From NCBI GenBank assembly GCA_026005175.1, contig BPKO01000011.1, positions 84,612 to 148,611 of the forward strand: a stretch of DNA of 64,000 nt, written 5' to 3'. Source of the DNA: Candidatus Tectimicrobiota bacterium. Lineage in GTDB: Bacteria > Tectomicrobia > Entotheonellia > Entotheonellales > Entotheonellaceae. The first letter of the stretch is position 1. Every line of letters starts with the position of its first letter. Under the pieces are notes generated by a model. That model had not been told where the DNA came from. It worked only from the letters and a program-made list of their open reading frames with translations, and did no database searches. The position numbers were made by a program, and so were the translations under genes. Shown in pieces: positions 38,097 to 48,403 of the stretch.

Positions 38097-38659
38097 GTCA
38101 ACCGCGGATCGGGGGCATGGCCCAAGAGCATGAATATCTTGTGAGTCAGCTTCTCTCCGGCCAAACCATCCCGGACGCGCTCAACGCGGTCAATAGGTTA
38201 CTCGTAGCCTTTCGGGACACCTTCAACCAAGATTACTCTCCCAGATACCTCTTAAAGCTGACTACGGAGGTCGTTCCCACGCATCCGCGCGACGTCGCGG
38301 TGGTCCGGGCGCGCATGGGAACGTTGATCGAATTCGCGTTGGCGGTCAGTTGGAACGAGGCCGCTAAGTCGAGTCGGAATGCTGGCTGGCGCGTCTCAAT
38401 GAACTATGTCACGGAATACCCTAACCTGTATCTCCGGGATGACAGGGGCACCATCCGTCTTCGCCTGGAAACCAAGTGCCTGCACGACGAGGCGGATGAA
38501 GGAGCGGCCCGATTCGATGTGCTTACGCCTCTGATCGATCGCTCAATGGACGTTCTAGTCGTTGTCGGCTGGAAGTGGGTCTCTTCTGGGAGCATCGTCT
38601 ATCCGTCAATCATCATAGCAGAGGCATTTAGTGCCTACGAATTGGCAGTTAGAGCGTGA
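38093..38659 (+). CDS. Unrecognised 188-aa protein with a possible PD-(D/E)xK nuclease core
   Basis: Translationally coupled to the AbiEi-like gene. Helical N-terminus, then YPNLYLRDDRGTIRLRLETK: an acidic beta-hairpin followed by E-x-K, the spacing of PD-(D/E)xK nucleases, with a Glu in the preceding helix (TLIEFALAV). Lower GC and more A/T-ending codons than neighbours indicate recent acquisition. Possibly the effector of an AbiE-like two-gene system, or a restriction nuclease; no close family recognised. Confidence 0.5.
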   Translation: MSQPRIGGMAQEHEYLVSQLLSGQTIPDALNAVNRLLVAFRDTFNQDYSPRYLLKLTTEVVPTHPRDVAVVRARMGTLIEFALAVSWNEAAKSSRNAGWRVSMNYVTEYPNLYLRDDRGTIRLRLETKCLHDEADEGAARFDVLTPLIDRSMDVLVVVGWKWVSSGSIVYPSIIIAEAFSAYELAVRA

Positions 38660-38984
38660 CAAGCGGTTCCGCATTTTGGGGGGTCGTTTCCGGACAGGTG
38701 GTAGGGCCCCTACGTCAAAAAGAGAACCGGGGGTTTTGCCCCAGATCCAGGAAACTATGGGAAACTCAACAGGATAATCCACCGGTCGCGAAGGGGTGAG
38801 CGTCTGTCTCCCGAGATAGAGAGGTTTCAACGTCTCCTTGAGACTGTGTACCCACGCAGGGGGCGTGGTCGCTAGACTTCTTTGGGGTGCCTCCGCGCCC
38901 GAGACAAAAGGTCGCGCTTCCCGGGGGCATTGTGGCGGAACGTGACAAGAACACTCGTTCGCGGGAAGAAGGGAGGCAACACCA
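38660..38984. other. 325-bp non-coding gap before hsdS
   Basis: Low-GC relative to the rest, no convincing ORF. I see no complete insertion sequence or RNA gene. One half-site of the GACA palindrome (near 38690) is probably chance. Confidence 0.5.
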
Positions 38985-39462
38985 GTGGCACAAAAGTCGT
39001 TGAAGGACTCCGGCGTGGAGTGGTTGCGGGAGATTCCAGCGCATTGGGATGTCAAGCGGCTGAAGGCCGTGGCGTCAATGCGGGCGCAGAAGTCGACGAA
39101 GCCCGATGATGCGATCTATGTCGGCCTCGAGCACGTAGAATCGTGGACGGGGCCGGCTGTTGCTGGACGCTCAGCCCGAGGATGTAGACAGTATCGTGAC
39201 GGCATTCAGGGCGGGAGATGTTCTGTTCGGGAAGCTGCGGCCATATTTGGCGAAAGTGGCGCGACCTGATTTCGATGGTGTCTGCACGAGCGAGTTGCTG
39301 GTCTTGCGCCCGAACGGCCAATCCATTCAGAGCTTCCTGATGTACTCCCTGCTTAACCCGTCCTACATCGGCTGGGTCCACTCGCTGACGTACGGAACCA
39401 AGATGCCACGCGTAAGCCCTGAACAGGTTGCCTCTAGTGCTGTTGCGCTCCCGCCCCTCGCC

Positions 39463-39512
39463 GAGCAGCGCGCCATCGCTGCCTTCCTCGACCGCGAGAC
39501 GGCGAAGATCGA
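39463..39512 (+). repeat. 50-bp exact direct repeat in hsdS, copy 1
   Basis: Identical to 40081-40130 (starts GAGCAGCGCGCCATCGCTGC). It encodes the conserved linker helix after each target domain. Recombination between copies would delete one target domain. Confidence 0.9.
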
Positions 39513-40080
39513 TGCGCTGGTGGCGAAGAAGGAGCGGCTGATCGAGCTGCTCCAAGAGAAGCGCACCGCCCTCATCACCCGCGCCGTCACCAAGGGTCTC
39601 GACCCGACCGTCCCCATGAAGGACTCCGGCGTCGAGTGGCTGGGGGAGATTCCGGTATATTGGGAGGTGAAGCGGCTGAAGTACGTTGCGCCCGCTCGTA
39701 TGAGCAAGCTGGAGGTCAAGCCGGATGACGCCGTCTACGTTGGACTCGAACACGTTGAGTCGTGGACCGGACGTTTGCTGCTCGACAACCAGCCCGAGAC
39801 CGTGGAGAGCGTCGTCGGCGCATTCAAGGCAGGGGACGTGCTGTTCGGCAAGCTGCGTCCCTACCTCGCGAAGGTGGCGCGTCCTGACTTCGACGGCGTT
39901 TGCACGAGCGAGATCCTACCACTCCGGCCAGGCGCCGAGTGTTCTCAAAGTTTCTTGATGTATGCGCTGCTAAACAAGCCGTTCATCGACTGGCTCGATT
40001 CGCTCACGTGCGGGACCAAGATGCCTCGCGTAAGCCCGGGCCAAGTCCTCGATAGCTTTGTGGCTCTGCCACCCCTACCC

Positions 40081-40130
40081 GAGCAGCGCGCCATCGCTGC
40101 CTTCCTCGACCGCGAGACGGCGAAGATCGA
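40081..40130 (+). repeat. 50-bp exact direct repeat in hsdS, copy 2
   Basis: Second identical copy of 39463-39512, 618 bp downstream, in the same reading frame. Confidence 0.9.
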
Positions 40131-40262
40131 CGCCCTCATCGCCAAGGTTCGAGAGGCCATCGAGCGCCTGAAGGAATACCGCACCGCCCTCATCTCCGCC
40201 GCGGTGACGGGTAAAATCGATGTCCGAGAAGGGCGCGAGGAACATATCGAGGCGGTGTCGCC

Positions 40263-40469
40263 ATGAGACAAATGGTTTTGTACGCCGGAGAAGACGGCTG
40301 CCGGGTGGCGGAGTGCCCCAGCCTGCCCGGCTGCGTGAGCCAGGGAAAGACGAAAGAAGAGGCCATCGCCAACATCAAGGAGGCGATCGCGGCGTATGTC
40401 GCCGCGCTGGAGGAAGACCACCTGCCGGTGCCGCCGGAGCGGTTCGAGAGCGTCGTGATGGCGGTGTGA
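40263..40469 (+). CDS. hicB: HicB-like antitoxin
   Basis: 68 aa. Partial RNase-H-like fold typical of HicB: LYAGEDGCRVAECPSLPGC and GKTKEEAIANIKEAIAAYVA. Start overlaps the hsdS stop (ATGA) and the stop overlaps the HicA start, so the antitoxin is co-translated with both. HicB neutralises HicA and may autoregulate. Confidence 0.85.
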   Translation: MRQMVLYAGEDGCRVAECPSLPGCVSQGKTKEEAIANIKEAIAAYVAALEEDHLPVPPERFESVVMAV

Positions 40470-40686
40470 CCAAGCTGCCGCGCATCGCCGGCCAGGAGTG
40501 TATTCGGGCGCTGGAGCGCGCGGGTTTCTACCGCAAGCGGCAGGCCGGCAGCCACGTCGTGATGCAGCGCGACGAACCGTTCGCCCAGGTGGTCGTTCCT
40601 GATCATGACGAGTTGGATCGCGGCACCTTGCGCGCGATCATCGCCAGGCCGGAATGAGCATCGAGGAGTTTCTCCGCTTCCTGTGA
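40466..40686 (+). pseudogene. hicA: HicA-like mRNA interferase toxin, C-terminal frameshift
   Basis: GTG start at 40466. dsRBD-like toxin fold: KLPRIAGQECIRALERAGFY with catalytic His in QAGSHVVMQRD. As read it stops at 40657, but the family's last helix (AGMSIEEFLRFL) follows in another frame and ends at 40686; adding a G at AGGCC (40646-40650) restores it. The catalytic part is intact either way. Lies between hsdS and hsdR. Confidence 0.78.
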
Positions 40687-40697
40687 AAGGCAACAGT

Positions 40698-43600
40698 ATG
40701 GTGGAGATTTCCGAGCGCAGCTTCGAAGAGGCTATCGAACGCGCGCTGCTGGCCTACGGGCCGGACGCCCAGCCACGCGGCGGCAACATCGCTGCCGAGC
40801 CCGAGCCCCCTCCGTACGGGGACTACCCCCCCGGCGGGTACCACAAGCGCCGCCCGGAGGACTATAACCGCGCGCTTTGCCTCCTCCCCCGCGACGTTCT
40901 CGACTTCATCCTCGCCACCCAGCCTAAGCAGTGGCAGAAACTCAAAGCGCATTACGGCACGGAAGTCGAGGCGCGCTTCCTCAAGCGTTTGGCGTCCGAG
41001 ATCGAAGCGCGCGGTACGCTCGAGGTGCTGCGGCAGGGCATCAAGGACGTGGGTTGCAAGTTTCAGCTTGCCTACTTTCGTCCCGCCAGCGGCCTGAACG
41101 AGGAGATGCAGCGCCTTTACCAGGCGAACCTCTTTTCCGTGGTGCGCCAACTCCGCTACAGTACGAAGAACGAAAATAGCCTCGACCTCGTACTGTTTCT
41201 GAATGGCATTCCGATCTTCACCGCCGAACTGAAGAACCCGCTCACCGGTCAGACCGTCGAGGATGCCATCGATCAGTACAAGACGAGCCGAGACCCGCGG
41301 GAACCCCTCTTTCGGTACGGCCGCTGCCTGGCCCACTTTGCAGTGGACCCGGACCTCGTGTACGTCACCACACACCTTCAAGGTCCCAAGACGCGGTTTT
41401 TGCCGTTTAACAAGGGCCGCTTCGGCGGCGCAGGAAATCCGCCGGTGCCTCCCACCCGGCAGGGTTATGCCACCTCGTACCTCTGGGAGGAGGTCTGGGC
41501 GCGCGACAGCGTCCTGGACCTGATCCGCCAGTTCATCCACGAGATTGAAGAAGTAGACGAGAAGGGGCGCAAGAAGGGCCGGCGGCACCTCATCTTCCCG
41601 CGGTACCATCAGCTTGAAAGCGTACGTAAACTCGTGGCCGACGCCCGCAGACGAGGCCCCGGCCAGCGCTACCTGATCCAGCACTCGGCCGGCAGCGGCA
41701 AGAGCTTCACCATCGCCTGGCTGGCCCACCAGCTCGCCACCCTTCACGATGCTGCGGATCGGCGCGTGTTCGATTCCATCGTCGTGGTCACCGACCGGAG
41801 GGTGCTGGATCGGCAGCTTCAGCGCACCATGAAGCAGTTCGAACAGGTGCTCGGCGTGGTGGAGAACATCGACACCACCTCGCGCCAGCTCAAGGAGGCG
41901 CTGGAGTCCGGCAAGACGATCATCGTCACCACCTTGCAAAAGTTCCCGGTCATCGTGAACGAGATCCGCGCGCTTGCGGGCCAGCGCTTTGCCGTGATCG
42001 TGGACGAGGCCCATTCCTCCCAGTCCGGGGAGCAACCCAAGAGCCTCAAGGCAGTGCTGGCGGCCAAGAGCCTCGAAGAAGCCGAGGGCGAGGAATCGGG
42101 GGCCAAGACGGTGGACGAAGAGATCGAGGAGCGGATCCTCGCGGAAATGGAGGCCCGCGGGTGGCCGCCCAACGTATCGTTCTTCGCCTTTACCGCCACG
42201 CCCAAGGCGCGCACGCTGGAACTCTTCGGCAAACAGCGCCCGGACGGGAAGTTCGAACCCTTCCACCTCTACAGCATGCGCCAGGCCATTGAGGAGGGCT
42301 TCATCCTCGACGTGCTGGCCAACTACACCACGTACAAGACCTATTGGCGGCTGCTCAAGAAGATCGAAGACGACCCCCGCTACGACAAGCGCAAGGCCGA
42401 GTACCTGCTCAAGTCCTTCGTGGACCTCCATCCCCACGCGATCCACGAGAAAGTGCGGATCATGGTCGAGCACTTCGCCACCCAGGTCCAACACGAGATC
42501 GGCGGCAAGGCGAAGGCGATGATCGTGACCCGCTCCCGGCTCCACGCCGTGCGCTACAAACTGGCGATCGACAAGTACCTCGCCGAGCGCGGCTATCCCT
42601 TCAAGGCGCTGGTGGCGTTTTCCGGCTCTGTGCAGGATGGCGGCCAGACGTATACCGAGCCCGGAATGAACGGATTCCCCGAAGCGCAGACGGCGCGCAT
42701 GTTCGAGCGTCCGGAGTACCGGTTTTTGATCGTGGCCAACAAGTTCCAGACCGGCTTCGACCAGCCACTGCTGCACACGATGTACGTGGACAAGAAGCTC
42801 GGCGGCGTGAACGCCGTGCAGACACTTTCGCGCCTCAACCGCACCCACCCGGAGAAGAAAGGCACGATGGTGCTCGATTTTGCCAACGAGGCCGAGGAGA
42901 TCCAGGCGGCGTTCGAGCCCTACTACGAAACGACGCTTCTTTCCGAAGGAACCGACCCGAACTTGTTGTACGAGAAGCAGACTTGCCTCGCCGCCTTCCC
43001 GGTGTACACCGAGGGCCGACGTCCAAGCTTTTGCGAAGGTGTATTTCGATCCTAAGGCCACGCAGGACCGGATCCATGCCGTGCTCGCGCCAGTGGTAGG
43101 GCGTTATCGTGAGCTTACCGAGGAAGAGCGGCACGACTTCCGAAGCCAGCTCGGGGATTACGTGCGCCTGTACGCGTTTTTGAGTCAGGTGCTGACGTTT
43201 GCCGACCCGGAACTCGAGAAGCTCTACCAGTTCGCGCGGTATCTGCGGCGCTTGCTTCCGGCTGACCGCGACGACCTGCCTCGGGAGATCCAGCAGAACA
43301 TCGACATGGAGTCGTTCCGGATTCAGCAAACCTACCGCGGGAAGATCGGCCTCGATCGCAAGACCGGAATCCTGGATCCTCAGGGAACCAGGCGAGAATA
43401 CGCGATCCCTCCCGAAGAACTGGAGCCGTTATCCCGCATTATTGCCGAACTGAACGAGCGCTTCGGGTTGAATCTGGGACCTGAGCATCGGCTCACGGTT
43501 AACCAAATGATGGAGAAGCTCCACAGCGACCCGGCCCCTGGACGCCGCTGCCCGCGTGAACACACGGGAGAACATCCGCCTTACCTTCGACCACAAAGTG

Positions 43601-43726
43601 GAGCGGGTCATCCAGGAGATCGTCGAGACCAACTTCGAGCTGTACAAGCGGATCACCGACGATCCCTCTTTCGGTGAGGCATTCAAGGACCTCCTGTTCG
43701 ATCTGTATCTCCGCAAGCACCGCTAG
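40698..43726 (+). pseudogene. hsdR: Type I restriction endonuclease/helicase subunit HsdR, two frameshifts
   Basis: N-terminal nuclease region (SLDLVLFLNGIPIFTAELKN: D...E-x-K), then an SF2 translocase: Walker A QHSAGSGKSFTIAWLA, VDEAHSSQSGE, and the motif VI-like LSRLNRTHPEKKG. Single extra bases in GGGCC (43013-43017) and GGCCCC (43533-43538) shift the frame; the C-terminus runs VERVIQEIVETNFELYKRI...LLFDLYLRKHR to 43726. Repaired length about 1,008 aa, normal for HsdR. All catalytic parts are present. Confidence 0.88.
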
Positions 43727-43727
43727 C

Positions 43728-44090
43728 TGAAGAACTGATCCGCCAGCGAGAATCGAAGACGCTCGAGTTCAAAGCAGCTTTGCGGTTCAGCTTGAAGGAG
43801 AACCGCATCGACGACAGGGGCGTCACCCATGCCGTGCTCAAGACCATTGCCGCGTTTCTCAACACGGAGGGCAGCGATCTCATAATCGGGGTGGCCGGCG
43901 ATCGAGCCAGCACCTGCATCGACCCGCGGACTCAGGTCCTGGAGGGCAAAACGGTCTGCTTGGTCACCTGCCAGCGCAGCCCGGAGCCGGTGTTCCTAAA
44001 GGGGAAGGGCATGGCGCAGAGCCCGGAGGAGGACTTCTGCGTCCGTAGCGGCCCGAGCAGCGTACGCCTTTCTCCGGAGACCCGAGGAGC
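43728..44090 (+). pseudogene. Schlafen/AlbA_2-domain protein remnant with internal deletion
   Basis: Begins LAEELIRQRESKTLEFKAAL and VLKTIAAFLNTEGSDLIIGV, the AlbA_2 (Schlafen-like) core, without a clear start codon. It then jumps to the C-terminal family text LEGKTVCLVTCQRSPEPVFL and VRSGP; the section between is missing. Overlaps the hsdR stop. Such domains occur in defence islands. Confidence 0.6.
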
Positions 44091-44391
44091 TTCCGCGGGA
44101 CTGGGACCCATCCAGGGACGGTCGGCTCACCGTCTGGGAGGCCACGCACCACCTGCTGCGGGTCTACTACCACGAGAAGCGAGGCGACCAGGCCACGGCC
44201 GACCTGCTGCACCGCTGGGTTCCCGGGGAGAGCTGGCCCGCGACCTGGCCTACCGCCTGTTCGCCCTCGCCGAGAAGAAAGGCCGCTCGCAGGACGCCCA
44301 GGGCGACAACGCGCTGGTGCTGGGCTGGCCGGAGATAGCGCGGGAGGCAAGACCGGAGCAGCAGGGGTTGTTCGACGCGCGCCCACCTTGA
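44090..44391 (+). pseudogene. C-terminal remnant of a DUF1156-type DNA methylase
   Basis: EELPRDWDPSRDGRLTVWEA, HHLLRVYYHEKRGDQATADL, then after a one-base shift near 44214, ARDLAYRLFALAEKKGRSQD and NALVLGWPEIA. This is the extreme C-terminus of DUF1156 methylases. It fuses directly to the Schlafen remnant upstream. The section that should precede it lies about 1.1 kb downstream, showing rearrangement. Confidence 0.6.
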
Positions 44392-44416
44392 CAGCCAGGC
44401 GGATTCGCATCAATAT
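44388..44416 (+). promoter_or_regulatory. Promoter for the VapBC-like pair
   Basis: TTGACA (44388-44393), 17-bp spacer, CAATAT followed by an A/T-rich stretch; the VapB ATG lies a few bases further, so the mRNA may be nearly leaderless. Confidence 0.4.
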
Positions 44417-44422
44417 ATAAAT

Positions 44423-44701
44423 ATGCGCACCACCATCGACCTTCCCGACGAGTTGTACCGGGCACTCAAGGCCCGCGCCGCGTTGAGCGGCACTACGCTG
44501 CGCGAGCTCGTCCGGCGCTTTGTCGAGCAGGGGCTTCGGCAACCGAGCGCGCCGCTTAAGCCAGGGACTGGCCGCCGCCAGCCGCCCCCGGTGATCATCC
44601 CACCCAGGGGGAAACCCATCGCGGCCGTTTCTCCGGCGCAAGTCCGGCGCCTCGAAGAAGAAGAAGACGAAGCCAAGCATGCCCGATCTGCTCGACGCTA
44701 G
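44423..44701 (+). CDS. Ribbon-helix-helix antitoxin, VapB-like
   Basis: 92 aa. N-terminal RHH domain MRTTIDLPDELYRALKARAA with GTTLRELVRRFVEQGL, then a Pro-rich linker and an acidic tail that would wrap the toxin. Overlaps the toxin start by 23 bp. Expected to autoregulate from the promoter just upstream. Confidence 0.85.
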   Translation: MRTTIDLPDELYRALKARAALSGTTLRELVRRFVEQGLRQPSAPLKPGTGRRQPPPVIIPPRGKPIAAVSPAQVRRLEEEEDEAKHARSARR

Positions 44702-45107
44702 CGTCTGGTTGCCCCTCAGCGCCCCCGATCACGTCCATCACCGGCGGGCTCGGCAATACTGGGACCACGAGGCCGCCGAAGAACTCGTCTTCTGCCGGGT
44801 AACGGCGCTCGCCTTGCTGCGCCACCTCACCAATCCGCGCATCCTCGGCGAGGCGGCCCTGGATGGCGCGGCGGCGTGGCAGGCGCTCGCCACCTGGCTC
44901 GCCACGCCGGGCGTCCGCTTTCTCGGCGAACCCCCGGGGCTCGACGAGTGGCTGGCGCGCTGGAGCGGCGAACTCGACCTGCGCGGAGGCCACTGGACCG
45001 ATGCCTACCTTGCCGCCTTCGCGGCGGCGAGCGGCTGCCGGCTGGTGGCCTTCGACGGGGACTTCCAGCGCTATCCCGGGGTAGCGTTCCTCCATCTCCA
45101 GGCCTGA
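44679..45107 (+). CDS. PIN-domain toxin, VapC-like
   Basis: 142 aa. PIN ribonuclease fold: first Asp in LLDASVWLPLSAPDH, later acidic residues in HWTDAYLAAFAAASG and LVAFDGDFQRYPGV. The second acidic position of many VapCs is Thr/Ala here (FCRVTALALLRHL), as in the subfamily with the text LLRxLTNPR. Likely an RNase held inactive by the upstream antitoxin. Confidence 0.85.
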   Translation: MPDLLDASVWLPLSAPDHVHHRRARQYWDHEAAEELVFCRVTALALLRHLTNPRILGEAALDGAAAWQALATWLATPGVRFLGEPPGLDEWLARWSGELDLRGGHWTDAYLAAFAAASGCRLVAFDGDFQRYPGVAFLHLQA

Positions 45108-45120
45108 TTGCGAGGTCGAC

Positions 45121-45560
45121 CGGATGGCTATCACAAAGGCCAGATCCAGGACCCCGAGTTCCTCCGCTTCCTGGAAGAGCTCGGTCGCGAGCGCCTGGCC
45201 GCCTTCGCCACCGGTGGACGACCCGTCCAGCGACCCGGACGACCGCCGCGCCTTCGTGGCCAAGCTCAAGCGGGTGCTTCCGGCGGCGCTGCGACGTCGC
45301 CCAGGCGGCCATCGGCCCTGGCACGGCCATCTACTCTCGCTACAGCCGGGTGTTCGAGGCGAGCGGGCGGCCCATGAGCGTGCGCACGGCGCTTGCCCTC
45401 ATCAACCCCGAGGTCCTGTCCGAGCAGGAGGACGAGTTCGACGCCGACACCCGCTGGGCCATCGCCTGGTACGAGCAACACGGCTTCGAGGAAGGCGATT
45501 TCGGGGACGCCGAGCGCCTCTCCAAGGCCAAGGGAACCACGCTGAGCGCCTGGCCTACCG
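45121..45560 (+). pseudogene. Scrambled remnants of a SNF2 helicase and DUF1156 methylase
   Basis: Several frames carry family text: QDPEFLRFLEELGRERLAAF (helicase-like), then FVAKLKRVLPAALRR, DVAQAAIGPGTAIYSRYSRV, MSVRTALALINPEVLSEQEDEFDADTRWA (cut here) of a DUF1156 methylase. Multiple shifts and missing pieces make it non-functional. It should precede the fragment at 44090 in an intact gene. Confidence 0.55.
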
Positions 45561-45587
45561 CCCGTTGCCCTCGCCTCCTTCTGCACC

Positions 45588-45651
45588 CAGCTCAAAGCGT
45601 GCAAAAGCCTTGACACCCCCCAAGCCGGCGCCTATGAGGCTGCCGTGGCCA
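45588..45651. repeat. Right 64-bp direct repeat bounding the defence island
   Basis: Pairs with 34699-34762. It keeps TTGACA (45610-45615) and TATGAG at 17-bp spacing, so the promoter-like core is conserved in both copies. Confidence 0.75.
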
Positions 45652-45944
45652 TTCCCTGGAAGCCCGCGGCCGGACCAGCGAGCTGGCCGTGCGGCTGCGC
45701 GCATGCAGCAGCTTAAGGCGCAGCTCTCGCCCCTGCCGGTGGTGCCGGCCGGTCTGATCGCCAAGATGTAAGGCTCCCCTCAGACAGTTCTGCCGGGCTC
45801 GGTGGTGGGCTTGGGCGCGGCGGAGAGGGGTCGGGGGCAAGGGAAAGGGGCCAGTGGCAGAGTCGAGGGCCCATTGCGCCTGAGAAGGCGTTTTGCCTGG
45901 AAGCAAGGCGAATGGTAGAGTTGGAAGTAAGGAGGCAATGCAAC

Positions 45945-46088
45945 AAGGTTCGGTTCAAGTTGTTCACCCTGGACCACCGGCTCGTTCGCGGCCAGCTGGG
46001 CCGGCTCAGTGTCGCCGACGAGGCAAGCGTCCTCGACGGGCTGGAGAGGCTTCTCGGACTGGCCCGCAGAGCCCAAAGCACAGGGTGA
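45945..46088 (+). pseudogene. C-terminal remnant of a MazF/PemK-like toxin
   Basis: VRFKLFTLDHRLVRGQLGRL, SVADEASVLDGLERLLGLA resembles the last third of MazF-family endoribonucleases. The start and catalytic N-terminus are absent. About 47 codons to the TGA at 46086. Confidence 0.45.
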
Positions 46089-46244
46089 GCCTGGTGATAA
46101 AAGAGCCACCCGCGCCGTTCAAATACCGCGTCGGCGTCGGAGGAATCCGCGCCGGGCAGGCCGGGATGGCCACGACGGTGGCGCGCCACCAGGCGCCTGG
46201 CCGCAGCGCTCGGGCCGGCGCCAAGAGCCCCGGGCTGCCCTAAG

Positions 46245-47519
<1,275 letters not shown>

Positions 47520-47641
47520 TCAGTGGCACCGGTGGCTTGGCATTCTTATCGGCCACGGCGCGCGCTTCTTGACCTCTACGGCGCCGGCGTTGTCAAACGA
47601 TAGCCAAAAGTGCCCGCACGCCGCAAGGCGGTTTCTGAGCG

Positions 47642-47680
47642 GACAGGTGACAAAACGCCTGCTGCGGCGGACGAGCTGTC
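47642..47680. promoter_or_regulatory. Degenerate enhancer-type sites upstream of the GYD-ftsH operon
   Basis: GACG-AGC-TGTC at 47670-47680 matches 7 of 8 positions of the shared palindrome; GACAGGTGACA at 47642-47652 keeps one half-site. They lie 76-114 bp upstream of a sigma-54 promoter in a 351-bp gap that otherwise holds no gene. Confidence 0.5.
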
Positions 47681-47755
47681 GCTCCCGCGGCAGCGGCTCG
47701 GCACTCGCCGTGCCCGCAGGCGCCCTTGCCGCCAGCGCTTTACGCTTGTCACCTG

Positions 47756-47771
47756 TGGCACGGAGTTTGCT
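47756..47771 (+). promoter_or_regulatory. Sigma-54 promoter of the GYD-ftsH operon
   Basis: TGGCACG-GAGT-TTGCT, full consensus with GG-N10-GC. The GYD ATG is 88 bp downstream, leaving a leader of about 75 nt. Confidence 0.85.
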
Positions 47772-47858
47772 TGATGCAGAGGGTACCGGTAAGAAGGCAG
47801 GTGGCCTGCCCCGCGGGGTCCTGGGCAGGCCCCGGCCATCGTCATAGGAGGAAGCACC

Positions 47859-48161
47859 ATGCCCGTTTACGTCATGCTCACCCGGCTGTCTCCCGAAGCG
47901 CTGAACCGGCCGCAGGCGGTGTCGGAGCTCAACCAGCAGGTGGAAGCGCGCCTCAAGCGCGAGTGCCCGCAGGTGAAGTGGCTGGCCAACTACGCCATCC
48001 TTGGCCCCTGCGACTACCTGGACATCTTCGAAGCGCCCGACGCGGAGACGGCCACCAAAGTGGCGCTGCTGGTCCGCAGCTTTGGCCACGCCACCACCGA
48101 AACCTGGCTGGCCACGCCGTGGGAGCGCTTCGAGGCGCTGGCCAAGGCCCTGTCGGGATAG
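47859..48161 (+). CDS. GYD-domain protein
   Basis: 100 aa, ferredoxin-like alpha/beta fold: MPVYVMLTRLSPEALNRP, YAILGPCDYLDIFEAPD, TETWLATPWERFEALAK. GYD proteins are widespread and of unknown function. AGGAGGAAGC precedes the ATG. First gene of the sigma-54 operon with the small protein and ftsH. Confidence 0.85.
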   Translation: MPVYVMLTRLSPEALNRPQAVSELNQQVEARLKRECPQVKWLANYAILGPCDYLDIFEAPDAETATKVALLVRSFGHATTETWLATPWERFEALAKALSG

Positions 48162-48181
48162 ACCGCAGAGGAGGTCCCCCC

Positions 48182-48382
48182 ATGGCCTGGCGTCTTTACG
48201 ACTTGCTCAACTGCCGCTGGTACAATGATGACATCTACACCAGCCGCAAGGCCTGCGTGGCCGCGGCAGCGCGGCTGATGCGCCAGGCGCGCGCCGAAGG
48301 CGAGGTGCTGGAGCTGGTGGCCGAGCCGTTTGACCCGAGCGAGCTGCCCATCGAGGAAGAAGTGGAAGAAGAAGGGGCCTAG
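48182..48382 (+). CDS. Unrecognised 66-aa protein
   Basis: MAWRLYDLLNCRWYNDDIYT, a central basic helix (AAAARLMRQARAEG) and a very acidic tail (PIEEEVEEEGA). AGAGGAGG precedes the ATG. Lies between GYD and ftsH, 20 and 21 bp from them. It could be an FtsH adaptor or substrate (pure inference). Confidence 0.6.
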   Translation: MAWRLYDLLNCRWYNDDIYTSRKACVAAAARLMRQARAEGEVLELVAEPFDPSELPIEEEVEEEGA

Positions 48383-48403
48383 CCGGCACGGGAAGCACGC
48401 GGC

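Larger units (their letters stand above)
38985..40266 (+). pseudogene. hsdS: Type I restriction-modification specificity subunit HsdS with duplicated target domains, frameshifted
   Basis: Two target-recognition domains: the first after VEWLREIPAHWDVKRLK, the second after VEWLGEIPVYWEVKRLK. Each is followed by the same dimerisation segment (EQRAIAAFLDRETAKIDAL). The two halves are highly similar throughout (VYVGLEHVESWTGRLLLD, GDVLFGKLRPYLAKVARPDF). A one-base shift at GGGGCC (39149-39154) breaks the first half. Two similar domains predict a near-palindromic bipartite target. Ends with ATGA overlap into hicB. Confidence 0.85.

Noticed and set aside
38660..38984. Possible insertion-sequence remnant in the gap before hsdS
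   Set aside because: No terminal inverted repeats, target duplication or transposase text could be found.
39160..40266. Second hsdS-like frame as a separate gene
   Set aside because: It is the continuation of the same HsdS after a one-base shift at 39149-39154; the first frame supplies the missing N-terminus.
40680..43061. Long reverse frame opposite hsdR
   Set aside because: Antisense of a conserved helicase; composition typical of a shadow frame and no start signal.
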